A program made the position numbers and the translations under genes. The notes below the pieces were generated by a model. The model saw only the letters and a program-made list of their open reading frames with translations, had not been told where the DNA came from and did no database searches. Positions 42,594 to 53,530 of a DNA stretch of 64,000 nucleotides are shown in pieces. The DNA is from Bdellovibrio bacteriovorus (GTDB lineage Bacteria; Bdellovibrionota; Bdellovibrionia; Bdellovibrionales; Bdellovibrionaceae): contig NZ_LUKF01000017.1 of assembly GCF_001592755.1 (NCBI RefSeq), positions 1 to 64,000 of the forward strand, read 5' to 3'. Numbering within the stretch: the first letter of the stretch is position 1; the number at the start of each line of letters is the position of its first letter.

Positions 42594-43184
42594 ATGAAAA
42601 AAAGTATTATTGCAATGCTGGCGGTAGGACTAAGTTCTTCCCTTGCTTTGGCGACTTCCGTTAAAGAAAACATGACAGATACAGAAGCAGCCACAAAATC
42701 TTTAGGCAGCGCTTTAGAAAAAGAAATGGAAGGTATGAATACGACTTCTGTAAATCAAGCTGCAGAAGAAAGCAGTTATGATCGTACTATTTCAACTTCA
42801 GAAGCAAGTCGTGATCCCTCTGAAGTCTCTTCTTCAAGCTCTACAGCAACAACACGTTCTCCAAGCAATAACGGATCTTCGTCAAGTTCTGCCGGAGCCG
42901 CGATGGGTGGTGCGGCCGTGGGCGCTGCGGGCGTGACGGCTATGGACCAAGCAAGTACTGGTCAATCGGATACAGATTTGACTCGTCGTGTGCGTCAGTC
43001 CTTAGTGAACGATCCAGGTCTTTCTGTTCGAGCTAAAAACATCACCGTGATTTCTGAAGGCGGTAACATCACATTAAAAGGTGCGGTTGCTACCAATCAG
43101 GAAAAAGCTCGCGTGGAAGAGTTGGCTGAAGGCGTACAAGGCGCCAGAAATGTTGATAATCAGACAGAAGTTTCGAACTACTAG
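42594..43184 (+). CDS. Exported BON-domain protein (OsmY-like)
   Basis: 196 residues from the ATG at 42594, preceded by GGAGG at 5 nt. It has a signal peptide (KKSIIAMLAVGLSSSLALA). After a Ser/Gly/Ala-rich linker (~60-115) comes one BON domain (TDLTRRVRQSLVNDPGLS; GGNITLKGAVATNQEKARV; NVDNQTEVSNY). Related to OsmY-like osmotic stress proteins but with only one domain. It is divergent from the cytoplasmic BON gene. Confidence 0.88.
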   Translation: MKKSIIAMLAVGLSSSLALATSVKENMTDTEAATKSLGSALEKEMEGMNTTSVNQAAEESSYDRTISTSEASRDPSEVSSSSSTATTRSPSNNGSSSSSAGAAMGGAAVGAAGVTAMDQASTGQSDTDLTRRVRQSLVNDPGLSVRAKNITVISEGGNITLKGAVATNQEKARVEELAEGVQGARNVDNQTEVSNY

Positions 43185-43210
43185 ATTGTAGCAACTACTA
43201 GGAGGTGGTT

Positions 43211-43789
43211 ATGCCAAAACAAGGAAGAAAAGTGGTCTTCGGTATTTTTCAAAATCGTTCCGGCCTTGAAAGCTGCGTCAGCACTTTGAAGCTGGAAGGC
43301 TTCCGCCCCGAGGATGTCTCTGTGTTGATGCCAGATAAAGGCGACACAGCCACATTCGCTCATGAAAAAGGAACCAAAGCACCAGAAGGTGCAGCTATTG
43401 GTAGCGGTACTGGTGCTGTCGTAGGCGGTACTTTAGGTTGGCTTGCGGGTATCGGTGCTATTGCAACCATTCCTGCATTCGGTCCTCTTGTCGCCGCAGG
43501 TCCTATCATGGCAGCATTAGCCGGATTAGGTGTCGGTGGTGCCGTCGGTGGAGTCGCCGGAGCCTTAGTCGGTATCGGTATTCCAGAATACGAAGCCAAA
43601 CGTTATGAGAAATTTGTAAAAGAGGGCGGTATCCTTCTTTCTGTTCACGTGGATGATTCAGACTGGGAAGATAAAGCCGAGCGCATTCTTGAATCGTGCG
43701 GAGCCAAAGATGTCTCTAGCTCTAGCGAAGTCAGTCAAAAATCGGCTGAAGAACGCGCCAACAATATGAACCGCTCGTCACAGATTTAG
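43211..43789 (+). CDS. YflT-like stress protein with glycine-rich membrane core
   Basis: 192 residues from the ATG at 43211, just after GGAGG. The N-terminal ~45 residues resemble the YflT/GSP17M fold (KVVFGIFQNRSGLESCVSTL and FRPEDVSVLMPDK). A long Gly/Ala stretch (~60-125) forms glycine-zipper-like membrane or amphipathic helices. The tail is charged with a VSVHVDDSDWEDKAERIL-like helix. The exact family is uncertain. It sits 26 nt after the exported BON gene. Confidence 0.75.
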   Translation: MPKQGRKVVFGIFQNRSGLESCVSTLKLEGFRPEDVSVLMPDKGDTATFAHEKGTKAPEGAAIGSGTGAVVGGTLGWLAGIGAIATIPAFGPLVAAGPIMAALAGLGVGGAVGGVAGALVGIGIPEYEAKRYEKFVKEGGILLSVHVDDSDWEDKAERILESCGAKDVSSSSEVSQKSAEERANNMNRSSQI

Positions 43790-43804
43790 TCGGTTCTTTT
43801 AAAA

Positions 43805-43833
43805 GGCCTCCTCAAAATGAGGGGGTCTTTTTT
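43805..43833 (+). terminator. Intrinsic terminator after the YflT-like gene
   Basis: GGCCTCCTCA pairs with TGAGGGGGTC (two wobbles) over a 3-nt loop, followed by six T. Confidence 0.8.
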
Positions 43834-43860
43834 CATTTTAGAACGTCATCGGAGTCCACA

Positions 43861-44919
43861 GTGAAAAAACGCACGCTCATTATTATCATCTGCTTATTGA
43901 TTGTGTTCCGTATCGCACTTCCATATATGATCCTTTATCCTCTGAATGTGTTTATGGGCGATTTTTCAAAAGTCTTTTTGATTCGCGCCGATGATTTAAG
44001 TCTGAGCTTTCTGCGTGGCGCCTATAGGCTGGAGGCCATAGAGGCAAAAATCAAGGACCCGCCACAAAGTTTTCTGAAAATCGAATATATGGATGTGTCC
44101 TTGGCGTGGAGAGACTTGCTTCAGGGGAATCTGCGCACCGACATTGTCGTTGAAGGTATGAAGTTTGATTTAAATAATCAACTTATGGATGCGGTAAAAA
44201 AGAATGCGGAAGAGTCAGCCAAAGACACTCAGGAGTTGGGTAAAAAAGTTTTACCGATTCGTATTTCGCGCGTGGATATTAAAAATTCCGAAGTCGCTGT
44301 CGCCGACATGAAAGGTCTGCCAGAAGAACTTAAGATTAAAGTCACGCAAATCGATGGACGTATCAGTAATGCCACCGCGACAGAAAAAGATCCCATCACC
44401 TTAGCTAAGATCAAAGCTGTTCTGCAAGATTCGGCAACGATGTATGCGGTGGGCGAAGTCAACCAGTGGAAAACCCCGGCGGAATGGCTTTTATCCTTTG
44501 AAGCCAAAGAGTTTGATATCACTTCACTGAATCCATTTTTAACTCATAAGCTTCCGTTGAATTTTACGGCGGGAAAAGTGGACGTGTACGCAGAGGTCAA
44601 AGGAGAGAACAATGGGCTGAAAGGTTACGTAAAGCCTTTCGTCAAAAACATGCAGGCCGTGGGAAATAAAAAGGACTTTCAAGGTATCAAACATTTCGGA
44701 ATTGAAATTTCCGGCGAACTTGCCAATTTGATCTTTAGCAGAAAGTCCGACAAAACTGTCGCTACCATGGTGAACTTTTCTTACGAAAAAGGGACACTCA
44801 ACATAGATAAGGGTGGCATTGTTAGCAGCGCTTTAGCTCACGGCTACACCAAAGAGCTGCCAACAGGCCTCGAAAATAAATATAAAATGAATAAAAGTAC
44901 AAATGAAAAAAAGGAGTAA
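43861..44919 (+). CDS. DUF748/AsmA-like envelope protein
   Basis: 352 residues from GTG. One N-terminal membrane helix (TLIIIICLLIVFRIALPYM) anchors a long strand-rich domain with LFSRK, LRTDIVVEGMKFDL and ISRVDIKNSEVAVAD, typical of DUF748/AsmA-type repeats in the periplasm. Such proteins are linked to outer-membrane lipid transport or assembly. It lies 3 nt before the OmpA-like lipoprotein gene, so the two form an operon. Confidence 0.78.
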   Translation: MKKRTLIIIICLLIVFRIALPYMILYPLNVFMGDFSKVFLIRADDLSLSFLRGAYRLEAIEAKIKDPPQSFLKIEYMDVSLAWRDLLQGNLRTDIVVEGMKFDLNNQLMDAVKKNAEESAKDTQELGKKVLPIRISRVDIKNSEVAVADMKGLPEELKIKVTQIDGRISNATATEKDPITLAKIKAVLQDSATMYAVGEVNQWKTPAEWLLSFEAKEFDITSLNPFLTHKLPLNFTAGKVDVYAEVKGENNGLKGYVKPFVKNMQAVGNKKDFQGIKHFGIEISGELANLIFSRKSDKTVATMVNFSYEKGTLNIDKGGIVSSALAHGYTKELPTGLENKYKMNKSTNEKKE

Positions 44920-44922
44920 GTT

Positions 44923-45492
44923 ATGAACGTGAAGCTGATGTCTCTTCTTTTAATTTCAGGTTTTGTCTTTGGCTGTGCCACGGAAGAAAAAAAAGAAGAG
45001 GCGGAAAAAACGGCGGCGGCGGCGGGCCCCAGTATTGAAGCCAAACAAGTAGCGGCTGAAGAAGAAGCCTCTTACGTGACAGAGTTTGCTTTCAAAAAAG
45101 GTTCGGCTAAATTGTCAGATGGAATGAAGAAAAATATTTTACAAGTGATGAACCAAGCAAAAAAATCCGGCGAGATTAAAGAGTTTAAAGTCATCACTTG
45201 GGGCGACTCGGAATACCCTTCGACTCATACTGAAAAATTATCACAGGCCGAAGTAGAACTGGTTAAGAAAAGAAATACGGCGATTCGCAAATACATCGAA
45301 GGCGCGAGCAAAGGTGTTGATGTTGAAACTTATAGCATGGCCGAGAGACCGAATGCGCTGCAGAACATGTTGAACACATCTGACGCACGCGTAAAAAAAT
45401 CTTTGGAAGTTGCCGGAGTTCCTACAACGGACACAGCAGTTAAAACTCCCTCGAAAGCTTCAAAAGCCATCGTGATGGCTATCACAGAATAG
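44923..45492 (+). CDS. OmpA-like lipoprotein, paralogue A
   Basis: 189 residues, AAGGAG before the ATG. The lipobox is FVFGC (Cys ~18). A charged Glu/Lys/Ala linker precedes a domain with EFAFKKGSAKLSDGMKK, SGEIKEFKVITWGDSEYP, MAERPNALQ and a C-terminal KASKAIVMAITE. The opening and central strands resemble OmpA C-terminal peptidoglycan-binding domains, though the classical NxxLSxxRA helix is not clear. It is clearly paralogous to the protein at 46.1-46.6 kb. Confidence 0.82.
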   Translation: MNVKLMSLLLISGFVFGCATEEKKEEAEKTAAAAGPSIEAKQVAAEEEASYVTEFAFKKGSAKLSDGMKKNILQVMNQAKKSGEIKEFKVITWGDSEYPSTHTEKLSQAEVELVKKRNTAIRKYIEGASKGVDVETYSMAERPNALQNMLNTSDARVKKSLEVAGVPTTDTAVKTPSKASKAIVMAITE

Positions 45493-45692
45493 TTTTCGTT
45501 CTTGCAATTCTTAAGCGGCCCATGCGGAAATTTTCCCCGCAAGCTCTGGGGCATGATGGGCTGCTTGTCGAAAAATTCCTGTTTAATTCTTTTATATTCG
45601 ATCTCAATCATTTTTTCGTTTGGTCTGATTCCTGCTCTAGTGAATGTGCAGCCCGTATGGTCGTGACTGCGATTAAACAAAAAGGAGAAAGC

Positions 45693-45980
45693 ATGACGCC
45701 TTCTACAAGCCCTGAACAAAGAGGTACTAATAATGGATCGCAAAAACCACAACAGTTCGGTTCCCAAACCGGAAATTCCAGTCAACCCCTCAAATTCGGG
45801 GAAGGGTCCAGAAATTCGCAAGGAGGATCAAATCAACAACAAGGGAACCAATCCAGAAATCCCAACCAAACCGGTCAATCCAACCAACAGGGATCAAACT
45901 CCGGAAATCAACGAGGATCCACGGGTCCGAATCAAAACCAAAGTCAAAATATGGGCGGCTCGCGCTCAGACAAACGTTAG
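45693..45980 (+). CDS. Disordered Gln/Asn/Gly/Ser-rich hydrophilic protein
   Basis: 95 residues from the ATG at 45693 with AAGGAG 6 nt upstream; the longer frame has no SD. The sequence is nearly all Gln, Asn, Gly, Ser, Pro, Arg with short irregular repeats (NQQQGNQSRNPNQTGQSN) and no hydrophobic core or signal. It resembles hydrophilin-like stress proteins in composition. It lies between the two OmpA-like paralogues. Confidence 0.7.
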   Translation: MTPSTSPEQRGTNNGSQKPQQFGSQTGNSSQPLKFGEGSRNSQGGSNQQQGNQSRNPNQTGQSNQQGSNSGNQRGSTGPNQNQSQNMGGSRSDKR

Positions 45981-46055
45981 ACATTAATTTGTAGTTTCAC
46001 CAGATAGGGCCCCGTGGTGGGGCCTTCTCTGATTATCAAGGAAAGGAAGTTCAGA

Positions 46056-46601
46056 ATGAGAACTATCAACAAAGTAGCAGTAGGTTTAGCATTTCTCTCT
46101 TTGGTTTCAATGAAGGCAGTAGCGGCTGTTGACTCTGAAACAGAAACAGCTTCTAAAAACCTGGGCGCATCTATGGTTACAGAAATTTCTTTTGATGAAG
46201 GTCAATCGGCATTGAATGACTCGGCAAAAGAAGAAATCCGCGGCTTGATTAAATCCGCAAAAGAAAGCGGCAAGATCGATGAGTTGAAAGTGGCAGCTTG
46301 GGCTGACCGCGAATATCCTGCCAAAGACACAAAAGCTTCTAAGTCAGATATTGATCTTGCGAAGAAACGTGGCGAAAACATCAAATCTTTCGTGAAAAAA
46401 GAGCTTTCAGTGAATGACGTCAATACTTACAATATGACTGAAAGACCGAATGCACTTCAAAAATTCTTCAAAACACCAACTGAAAAAACAAAAACAGCTC
46501 TAGAACAAAGCGGTTCAGCTCCTAAAACACAGGACGAAACGGGCTTCTTCGGTCAAAAAGCGAAAGCCTCTAAAGCTGTGATTATGGTTTACATGGAATA
46601 G
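46056..46601 (+). CDS. OmpA-like exported protein, paralogue B
   Basis: 181 residues from the ATG at 46056, with AAGGAAG upstream. It has a cleavable signal (VAVGLAFLSLVSMKAVAA), unlike its lipidated paralogue A. Shared landmarks are EISFDEGQSALNDSAKEE, KIDELKVAAWADREYPA, MTERPNALQ and KASKAVIMVYME. Probably periplasmic and cell-wall-associated; binding is inferred. Confidence 0.82.
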   Translation: MRTINKVAVGLAFLSLVSMKAVAAVDSETETASKNLGASMVTEISFDEGQSALNDSAKEEIRGLIKSAKESGKIDELKVAAWADREYPAKDTKASKSDIDLAKKRGENIKSFVKKELSVNDVNTYNMTERPNALQKFFKTPTEKTKTALEQSGSAPKTQDETGFFGQKAKASKAVIMVYME

Positions 46602-46639
46602 TGATTTAATAATTAATGACACCCGTGAAGGAGGCTCAC

Positions 46640-47230
46640 ATGAGAAATCTGAGTGTACTAATGCTGGTTTTAGGTTTCCTTGTATCCGCACAATCTTACG
46701 CTGGCTTTTACATTGAACCCGGTATCACTTATGAAAAAGGTGACAACGAGTTAGAGTGGCCGGCACCACTTGGAGATTCCACCGGAAATACGAAGGGGTT
46801 GGGTGTGAATCTCAAATTGGGTTATCATTATGACTCAGTCTTCTTCATGGGCCTAGATGGATCTTACTCACAACCTAAGTTCGAGCACTCGGCAACTGAT
46901 TATGATGCGGATGCCAAGTCGTCTCTGTACGGGGTGATCTTAGGAGGCCAAATGCCACACATCGGTTTGCGCATCTGGGGTGGATACATCTTCGGCGGAG
47001 AACTGGATCCCGATGAAAGCGGTGGTGTGGACGTGAAGTTCACAGGAGCGAAGGGGCCCAAAGTCGGTCTAGGATTTAAGATCTTCATGGTCAGCTTGAA
47101 CGTTGAGTACATGGATCTTGAATACGATGACTCTAAGGTTGAACAAGCCGGTCCAATCTCAGGAGAGATCGACAATAAATTGAAAAATAAATTAGGTTTA
47201 GTCAGTATTTCATTGCCACTGACTTTATAA
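46640..47230 (+). CDS. Small outer-membrane beta-barrel protein
   Basis: 196 residues from the ATG at 46640, with AAGGAGG at 5 nt. Signal peptide ~1-21 (LVLGFLVSAQSYA). Alternating amphipathic strands (FYIEPGITYEKGDNEL; GVNLKLGYHYDSVFFMGLDG; LRIWGGYIFGGEL) end in VSISLPLTL, an OmpW/OmpA-sized barrel. It follows paralogue B closely and ends the cluster at a strong terminator. Confidence 0.82.
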   Translation: MRNLSVLMLVLGFLVSAQSYAGFYIEPGITYEKGDNELEWPAPLGDSTGNTKGLGVNLKLGYHYDSVFFMGLDGSYSQPKFEHSATDYDADAKSSLYGVILGGQMPHIGLRIWGGYIFGGELDPDESGGVDVKFTGAKGPKVGLGFKIFMVSLNVEYMDLEYDDSKVEQAGPISGEIDNKLKNKLGLVSISLPLTL

Positions 47231-47252
47231 AACCTGTTTTCTGCGAGTTTAA

Positions 47253-47293
47253 AGAGCCCTTATACAGGAAGTGTAAGGGCTCTTTTTTTTTTT
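47253..47293 (+). terminator. Intrinsic terminator of the barrel gene
   Basis: AGAGCCCTTA pairs perfectly with TAAGGGCTCT over an 11-nt loop, followed by ~11 T. Confidence 0.9.
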
Positions 47294-47297
47294 GGAG

Positions 47298-47365
47298 GTG
47301 CCTGCTTCTTTTTTGCACTTCAGCGCAGCATTCGCTGCAGCGTAGTGCAAAAAAGAAGCAGGCAC
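47298..47365. repeat. 68-bp hairpin repeat, left copy
   Basis: Two perfect 22-nt arms (47298-47319 and 47344-47365; outer part GTGCCTGCTTC / GAAGCAGGCAC) enclose a 24-nt centre with its own GCAGC-ATTC-GCTGC stem. The centre is asymmetric, so orientation can be read. The reverse complement of this element recurs at 48250-48318. It ends 3 nt before the stop of the transporter gene. Confidence 0.9.
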
Positions 47366-47368
47366 TTC

Positions 47369-48217
47369 TTAAAGACTTAGAAGGAAGGCGCCAAGTCCGA
47401 TGGCGCAGGCGCTGAGGATTTGTTTTCTCGTCAGTGATTCTTTCAGGAAGTAAGAAAAGATCACCGCGAAAAAGATAGAAGTGTTGCGCAGAGAAATTGC
47501 AAAGCCCGGTGCGGAAATTTTTAAGCCGTAAAGGAAAATCAAGAACGAAGCCGTGGCGCCAGCTCCGGTGGCGACCACAGTCCAGCCTTTTGTTTTAACA
47601 GTGTCGCGAATTCTTGCGAACGGACTTTTTCGGATACTCCAAAATAAAAACGGCAAGGACACAACCATCGCGATAAAAAACAATGTGCGCGGTTCAGCGC
47701 CTCTTTCTAAAGCTTGATGATAGGTCAAATGGTAGCCGGCGATAAAGACGGCACTTAGGTAAGACCAAATATCTTCCGTCTTAAATAGCGCATGATCTTC
47801 TTTCGTACGTCCCGCCATATTCATAGTGAAAATGCCGGCAAGAATTGTAAATGCGCCCAGGTATTGTAAAAAGGCCGCGCGCTCTTGTAAAAAGACTGTC
47901 GAGATCATCCATACGACGATCATCGCTCCACCGCGCATGATGCTATAAGATTTTCCTAAGCTGGTTGTGCGCAAGGCTTTCGCCAAAGTTAAAAAATAAA
48001 GCCCTTCAAAAATTCCCGAAAGAAATCCCAAGGCCACGACCGTATTATTCGGAAACTCCAACTGCCCAAATACGAGCACAGTCATAAAAGTGAATAAACC
48101 CGATAATAAAATCGTGAGAAAAAGAAAGCTTTCCTTATCTTGCGAGGATTTAGCCAAGGCATTCCATCCCGCATGTAAAAAAGCCGAACCAATAAGCAAT
48201 AAAGGACCCGTAGCCAT
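47369..48217 (-). CDS. EamA/DMT-family transporter
   Basis: 282 residues from the ATG at 48217; the longer open frame would begin inside the right hairpin repeat. Ten membrane segments in two EamA halves are visible (GPLLLIGSAFLHAGWNALAK; YSIMRGGAMIVVWMIS; AFTILAGIFTMNMAG; SFLIFLYGLKISAPGFAISL; FSYFLKESL). The family exports metabolites or amino acids through the inner membrane. It is enclosed by two inverted hairpin repeats, suggesting it may move or be regulated as a unit. Confidence 0.88.
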   Translation of the reverse strand: MATGPLLLIGSAFLHAGWNALAKSSQDKESFLFLTILLSGLFTFMTVLVFGQLEFPNNTVVALGFLSGIFEGLYFLTLAKALRTTSLGKSYSIMRGGAMIVVWMISTVFLQERAAFLQYLGAFTILAGIFTMNMAGRTKEDHALFKTEDIWSYLSAVFIAGYHLTYHQALERGAEPRTLFFIAMVVSLPFLFWSIRKSPFARIRDTVKTKGWTVVATGAGATASFLIFLYGLKISAPGFAISLRNTSIFFAVIFSYFLKESLTRKQILSACAIGLGAFLLSL

Positions 48218-48249
48218 ATAAAAACCACCATACCTGCTTTTCCCGAAAG

Positions 48250-48318
48250 GTGCCTGCTTCTTTTTTTGCACTACGCTGCAGCGAATGCTGCGCTGAAGTG
48301 CAAAAAAGAAGCAGGCAC
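48250..48318. repeat. 69-bp hairpin repeat, right (inverted) copy
   Basis: This is nearly the exact reverse complement of the left copy at 47298-47365, differing by one extra T in one arm. It lies 32 nt upstream of the transporter start and 27 nt upstream of queA. Confidence 0.9.
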
Positions 48319-48345
48319 CTTCGAAATATGGTATGAACGAGGCTC

Positions 48346-50477
<2,132 letters not shown>

Positions 50478-50544
50478 ACTAAAATATTGATTCTTCTCAA
50501 GAATAATGCTGAATTTTACTGTCAGTTATTAACTTGGAGGAATC

Positions 50545-50883
50545 ATGTTATTCGGACTTCTTGCATCCACAGCTCATGCACAAACAGCAACAGGCACTCA
50601 ACCCTCAGCCTTTGAAATGTTTGTGCCGTTTATCTTCATCTTCGTTATTTTCTATTTCCTCATCATCCGTCCTCAAGCCAAAAGACAAAAAGATCACCAA
50701 AAGTTTTTGTCAGAAGTTAAACGTGGCGATGAAGTGATCACTTCATCTGGTATCTTGGGTCGCGTGGAAGGCATCACAGACCAATTCGTAACTTTGGAAA
50801 TCGCTGACGGCGTTAAAGTAAAAATGCTTCGCAGTCAGATTGCAACATCTCAGAAGGCAGCAACAGCAGAGGAAAAGAAATAA
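50545..50883 (+). CDS. yajC: Sec translocon accessory subunit YajC
   Basis: 112 residues, GGAGG SD. One membrane helix (FVPFIFIFVIFYFLIIRPQ) and the family signature KRGDEVITSSGILGRVEGI. YajC joins SecDF in the inner membrane. It starts with a short extra N-terminus ending HAQ. Its stop overlaps the secD start (TAATG). Confidence 0.96.
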   Translation: MLFGLLASTAHAQTATGTQPSAFEMFVPFIFIFVIFYFLIIRPQAKRQKDHQKFLSEVKRGDEVITSSGILGRVEGITDQFVTLEIADGVKVKMLRSQIATSQKAATAEEKK

Positions 50884-52577
50884 TGGAAGGACTTCGTTGG
50901 AGATCTATTCTCGCAGCACTAGGAGTGGCGGCAGCCATCGTTTGGGTACTACCAAACGTTGTTAATTTCGGTGAAAAGGCATGGTGGCCTTCAAAACAAA
51001 AGCTGAACTACGGTTTGGACATCCAAGGTGGTTTGCACTTAGTTATGGGTGTGGACGTAGATGGCGTTGTTTCTGAAAGTACGCACCGTCTTATCACGTC
51101 AATGAAAGCGGACATGCAAAAAGAAAATGTCGCTGTCAAAGACGTGAAGTCTGTGAACCCAAATCTGGGTGAAGTGACTATCGATGTGAACGATGCTGCG
51201 GGTAAAGCAGCCGTAGAAAAATTCTTGGCAGACAAGTATTCAACAGTACTTCAAGTGATGAGCTCGACGGATACTTCGATCACGACTCGTTACTTTGATG
51301 CTTACTTGAATGATTATAAAAACCGCGTGATTCAGCAAGCGATTGAAACTATCCGCAACCGTATCGACGAATTCGGTGTGGCTGAGCCTTCAATCTCTCA
51401 ACAAGGTGCCAACCGCATTTTGATCCAACTTCCTGGTATGGAAGATGCTGAAAAAGCAAAGCAGTTGATCAATACAACAGCTAAATTGGATTTCATGATC
51501 GTTTCAAATGAAAAGTCCCCGCAAGAACTTCAAGCCATGATCGCTGAAGCTGAAAAAGCAGGGAACTATAGCATGACGACAATGAAGTACTCTGATTACG
51601 TGACGAAGTTGAATGCAGACCTTGCTTCAAAACTTCCTGCGAAATCTGTTGTTTACTTTGAGAAGTCTGCAAACGCGACAACGATGGAAGCGGGCGCAAT
51701 CCCTTTCCTTCTTAAAACAGACACAGATTTGGGTGGAGATTCTTTGGATGACGCTTTCGTTGGTTACGACCAATATGGTGCTCCTCAAGTTTCTTTGCAC
51801 TTCAATTCTGCAGGTTCGAATAAATTCGCGGACCTAACAGGCAACAACGTCAACAGACAGATGGCGATTGTTTTGGATAAAGTTGTGAAATCAGCTCCAA
51901 GCATTCGTGACCGTATTGCTGGTGGCCAAGCGGTGATCACTTTAGGTGGTGGTCGTGACCGCAACGGCATGATGGAAGAAGCGAAAATGATTTCAACGGC
52001 TCTTCGCGCGGGTGCTTTGCCAGCGTCTTTAGAGCAATTGGAAGAGCGTCGCGTAGGTCCAACATTGGGTGCCGATGCGATTGATAAAGCGAAATTGGGT
52101 TCTTACGTAGGCGCGGCGATCATCGTGATCTTCATGTTGGCGTACTATAAAGCTATGGGCGCGGTGGCGAGTCTTTCATTGGGAATCAACGTTCTAGCGT
52201 TGTTCGCGTTGATGACAAGCATGGGCTTCACGCTGACTTTGCCGGGTATCGCAGGTATTGCGTTGACGGTGGGTTTTGCGGTCGATGCGAACGTTCTGAT
52301 CAACGAACGTATTAAAGAAGAGCTTCGTTTGGGGCACGGCCTGAATGTGGCGGTAAAAGAAGGTTATCACCGCGCGATGTCGGCGATCATCGATGCCAAC
52401 GTAACAACGGCAGCAACTGCGGTTGTGTTGTTGTACTTCGGTACGGGTCCTGTGCGTGGTTTCGCTGTGACTCTATTGATCGGTATCGTGACTTCTATGT
52501 TTGCAAACGTGTTTGTATCGAAAGTCATCGTGGATCTTTTGGTTCATAAATTTAAAGTTAAAAAGTTGGCAGTGTAG
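50883..52577 (+). CDS. secD: Protein translocase subunit SecD
   Basis: 564 residues, within the normal range. LDIQGGLHLVMGVD is the N-terminal P1 signature, RIDEFGVAEPSISQQGANRILIQ the next, and six membrane helices end with VGFAVDANVLINERIKEELR, the SecD/RND motif. With SecF it uses proton motive force to pull exported chains into the periplasm, matching the large load of secreted proteins in this genome. Confidence 0.97.
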   Translation: MEGLRWRSILAALGVAAAIVWVLPNVVNFGEKAWWPSKQKLNYGLDIQGGLHLVMGVDVDGVVSESTHRLITSMKADMQKENVAVKDVKSVNPNLGEVTIDVNDAAGKAAVEKFLADKYSTVLQVMSSTDTSITTRYFDAYLNDYKNRVIQQAIETIRNRIDEFGVAEPSISQQGANRILIQLPGMEDAEKAKQLINTTAKLDFMIVSNEKSPQELQAMIAEAEKAGNYSMTTMKYSDYVTKLNADLASKLPAKSVVYFEKSANATTMEAGAIPFLLKTDTDLGGDSLDDAFVGYDQYGAPQVSLHFNSAGSNKFADLTGNNVNRQMAIVLDKVVKSAPSIRDRIAGGQAVITLGGGRDRNGMMEEAKMISTALRAGALPASLEQLEERRVGPTLGADAIDKAKLGSYVGAAIIVIFMLAYYKAMGAVASLSLGINVLALFALMTSMGFTLTLPGIAGIALTVGFAVDANVLINERIKEELRLGHGLNVAVKEGYHRAMSAIIDANVTTAATAVVLLYFGTGPVRGFAVTLLIGIVTSMFANVFVSKVIVDLLVHKFKVKKLAV

Positions 52578-52587
52578 AAGGTGCAGC

Positions 52588-53520
52588 ATGACTATTAAAA
52601 ATGATTCTTTCGGACGTTTTGATTTTGTTGGAAAAGCCTGGTTGTTCGGTGGCATTTCCTTGATTTTGACAATTGCATCTTTGATCTACCTTGCGGTGAA
52701 TGGGATCAACTACGGTATCGACTTTAAAGGTGGTACTGAGATCCAAGTAAAGTTTGCGCAATCAGTGACTATCGAAGATCTTCGTAAATCTATCGATGAC
52801 CTTAAGCTAGGTGAAGTCGGTGTTCAGTCTTTCGGTGAAGGCAACGAATACATCGTTCGTTTCCAAGGTCGTACTGGTAAAACAGACAAAGAGACCAACG
52901 AAATCTTGAATTCGGATCTTGGTAAAATCCGTAACGTGATCACAACTCAGTTTGCCTCCCAAGGCCCTGACATCCGTCGTGTCGACACGGTGGGACCTCA
53001 GGTGGGTGCGGAGTTGAAACGTAATGGTGTCCTTGCGGTCTTCTACTGCTTGCTGGTAATCTTGATCTACGTTGCACTTCGTTTCGACTATAAGTTTGCT
53101 CCGGGCGCAGTTCTTTGCTTGTTCCATGATGCGGTCATTACTTTGGCTGTTTTCGTGGCGGTAGGTAAAGAAGTGAACGTAGCTATCCTTGCAGCGATCA
53201 TGACTTTGATCGGTTTCTCTCTGAACGATACGATCGTTGTATTTGACCGTATCCGTGAAACTGAAGGTCACTATCACGATAAGGGCTTTGGCTTCGTTAT
53301 CAACAGATCTATCAATGAGATGTTGGTTCGTACTTTGATCACTTCAGGAACGACGTTTGTATCTGCCATCTGCTTGTACATCTTTGCAGACGGAACTGTT
53401 GAAGATATCGCCTTCGCGATGTGCGTAGGTATCTTCTTCGGAACTTACTCTTCTATCTATGTAGCAGCGCCGCTGGTACTTTTGATGGAAAAGTTGAACC
53501 TTAAAAAAGCCAGAGCGTAA
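52588..53520 (+). CDS. secF: Protein translocase subunit SecF
   Basis: 310 residues from the ATG at 52588, ten bases after secD. Signatures: INYGIDFKGGTEIQVKF, GPQVGAELKRNG, TLIGFSLNDTIVVFDRIRE, and INEMLVRTLITSGTT. Inner-membrane partner of SecD. AAGG before the start. Confidence 0.97.
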   Translation: MTIKNDSFGRFDFVGKAWLFGGISLILTIASLIYLAVNGINYGIDFKGGTEIQVKFAQSVTIEDLRKSIDDLKLGEVGVQSFGEGNEYIVRFQGRTGKTDKETNEILNSDLGKIRNVITTQFASQGPDIRRVDTVGPQVGAELKRNGVLAVFYCLLVILIYVALRFDYKFAPGAVLCLFHDAVITLAVFVAVGKEVNVAILAAIMTLIGFSLNDTIVVFDRIRETEGHYHDKGFGFVINRSINEMLVRTLITSGTTFVSAICLYIFADGTVEDIAFAMCVGIFFGTYSSIYVAAPLVLLMEKLNLKKARA

Positions 53521-53530
53521 TAAGGACGGA

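Noticed and set aside
47298-48318. Insertion sequence
   Set aside because: No transposase or target-site duplication is visible; only hairpin repeats and a transporter.
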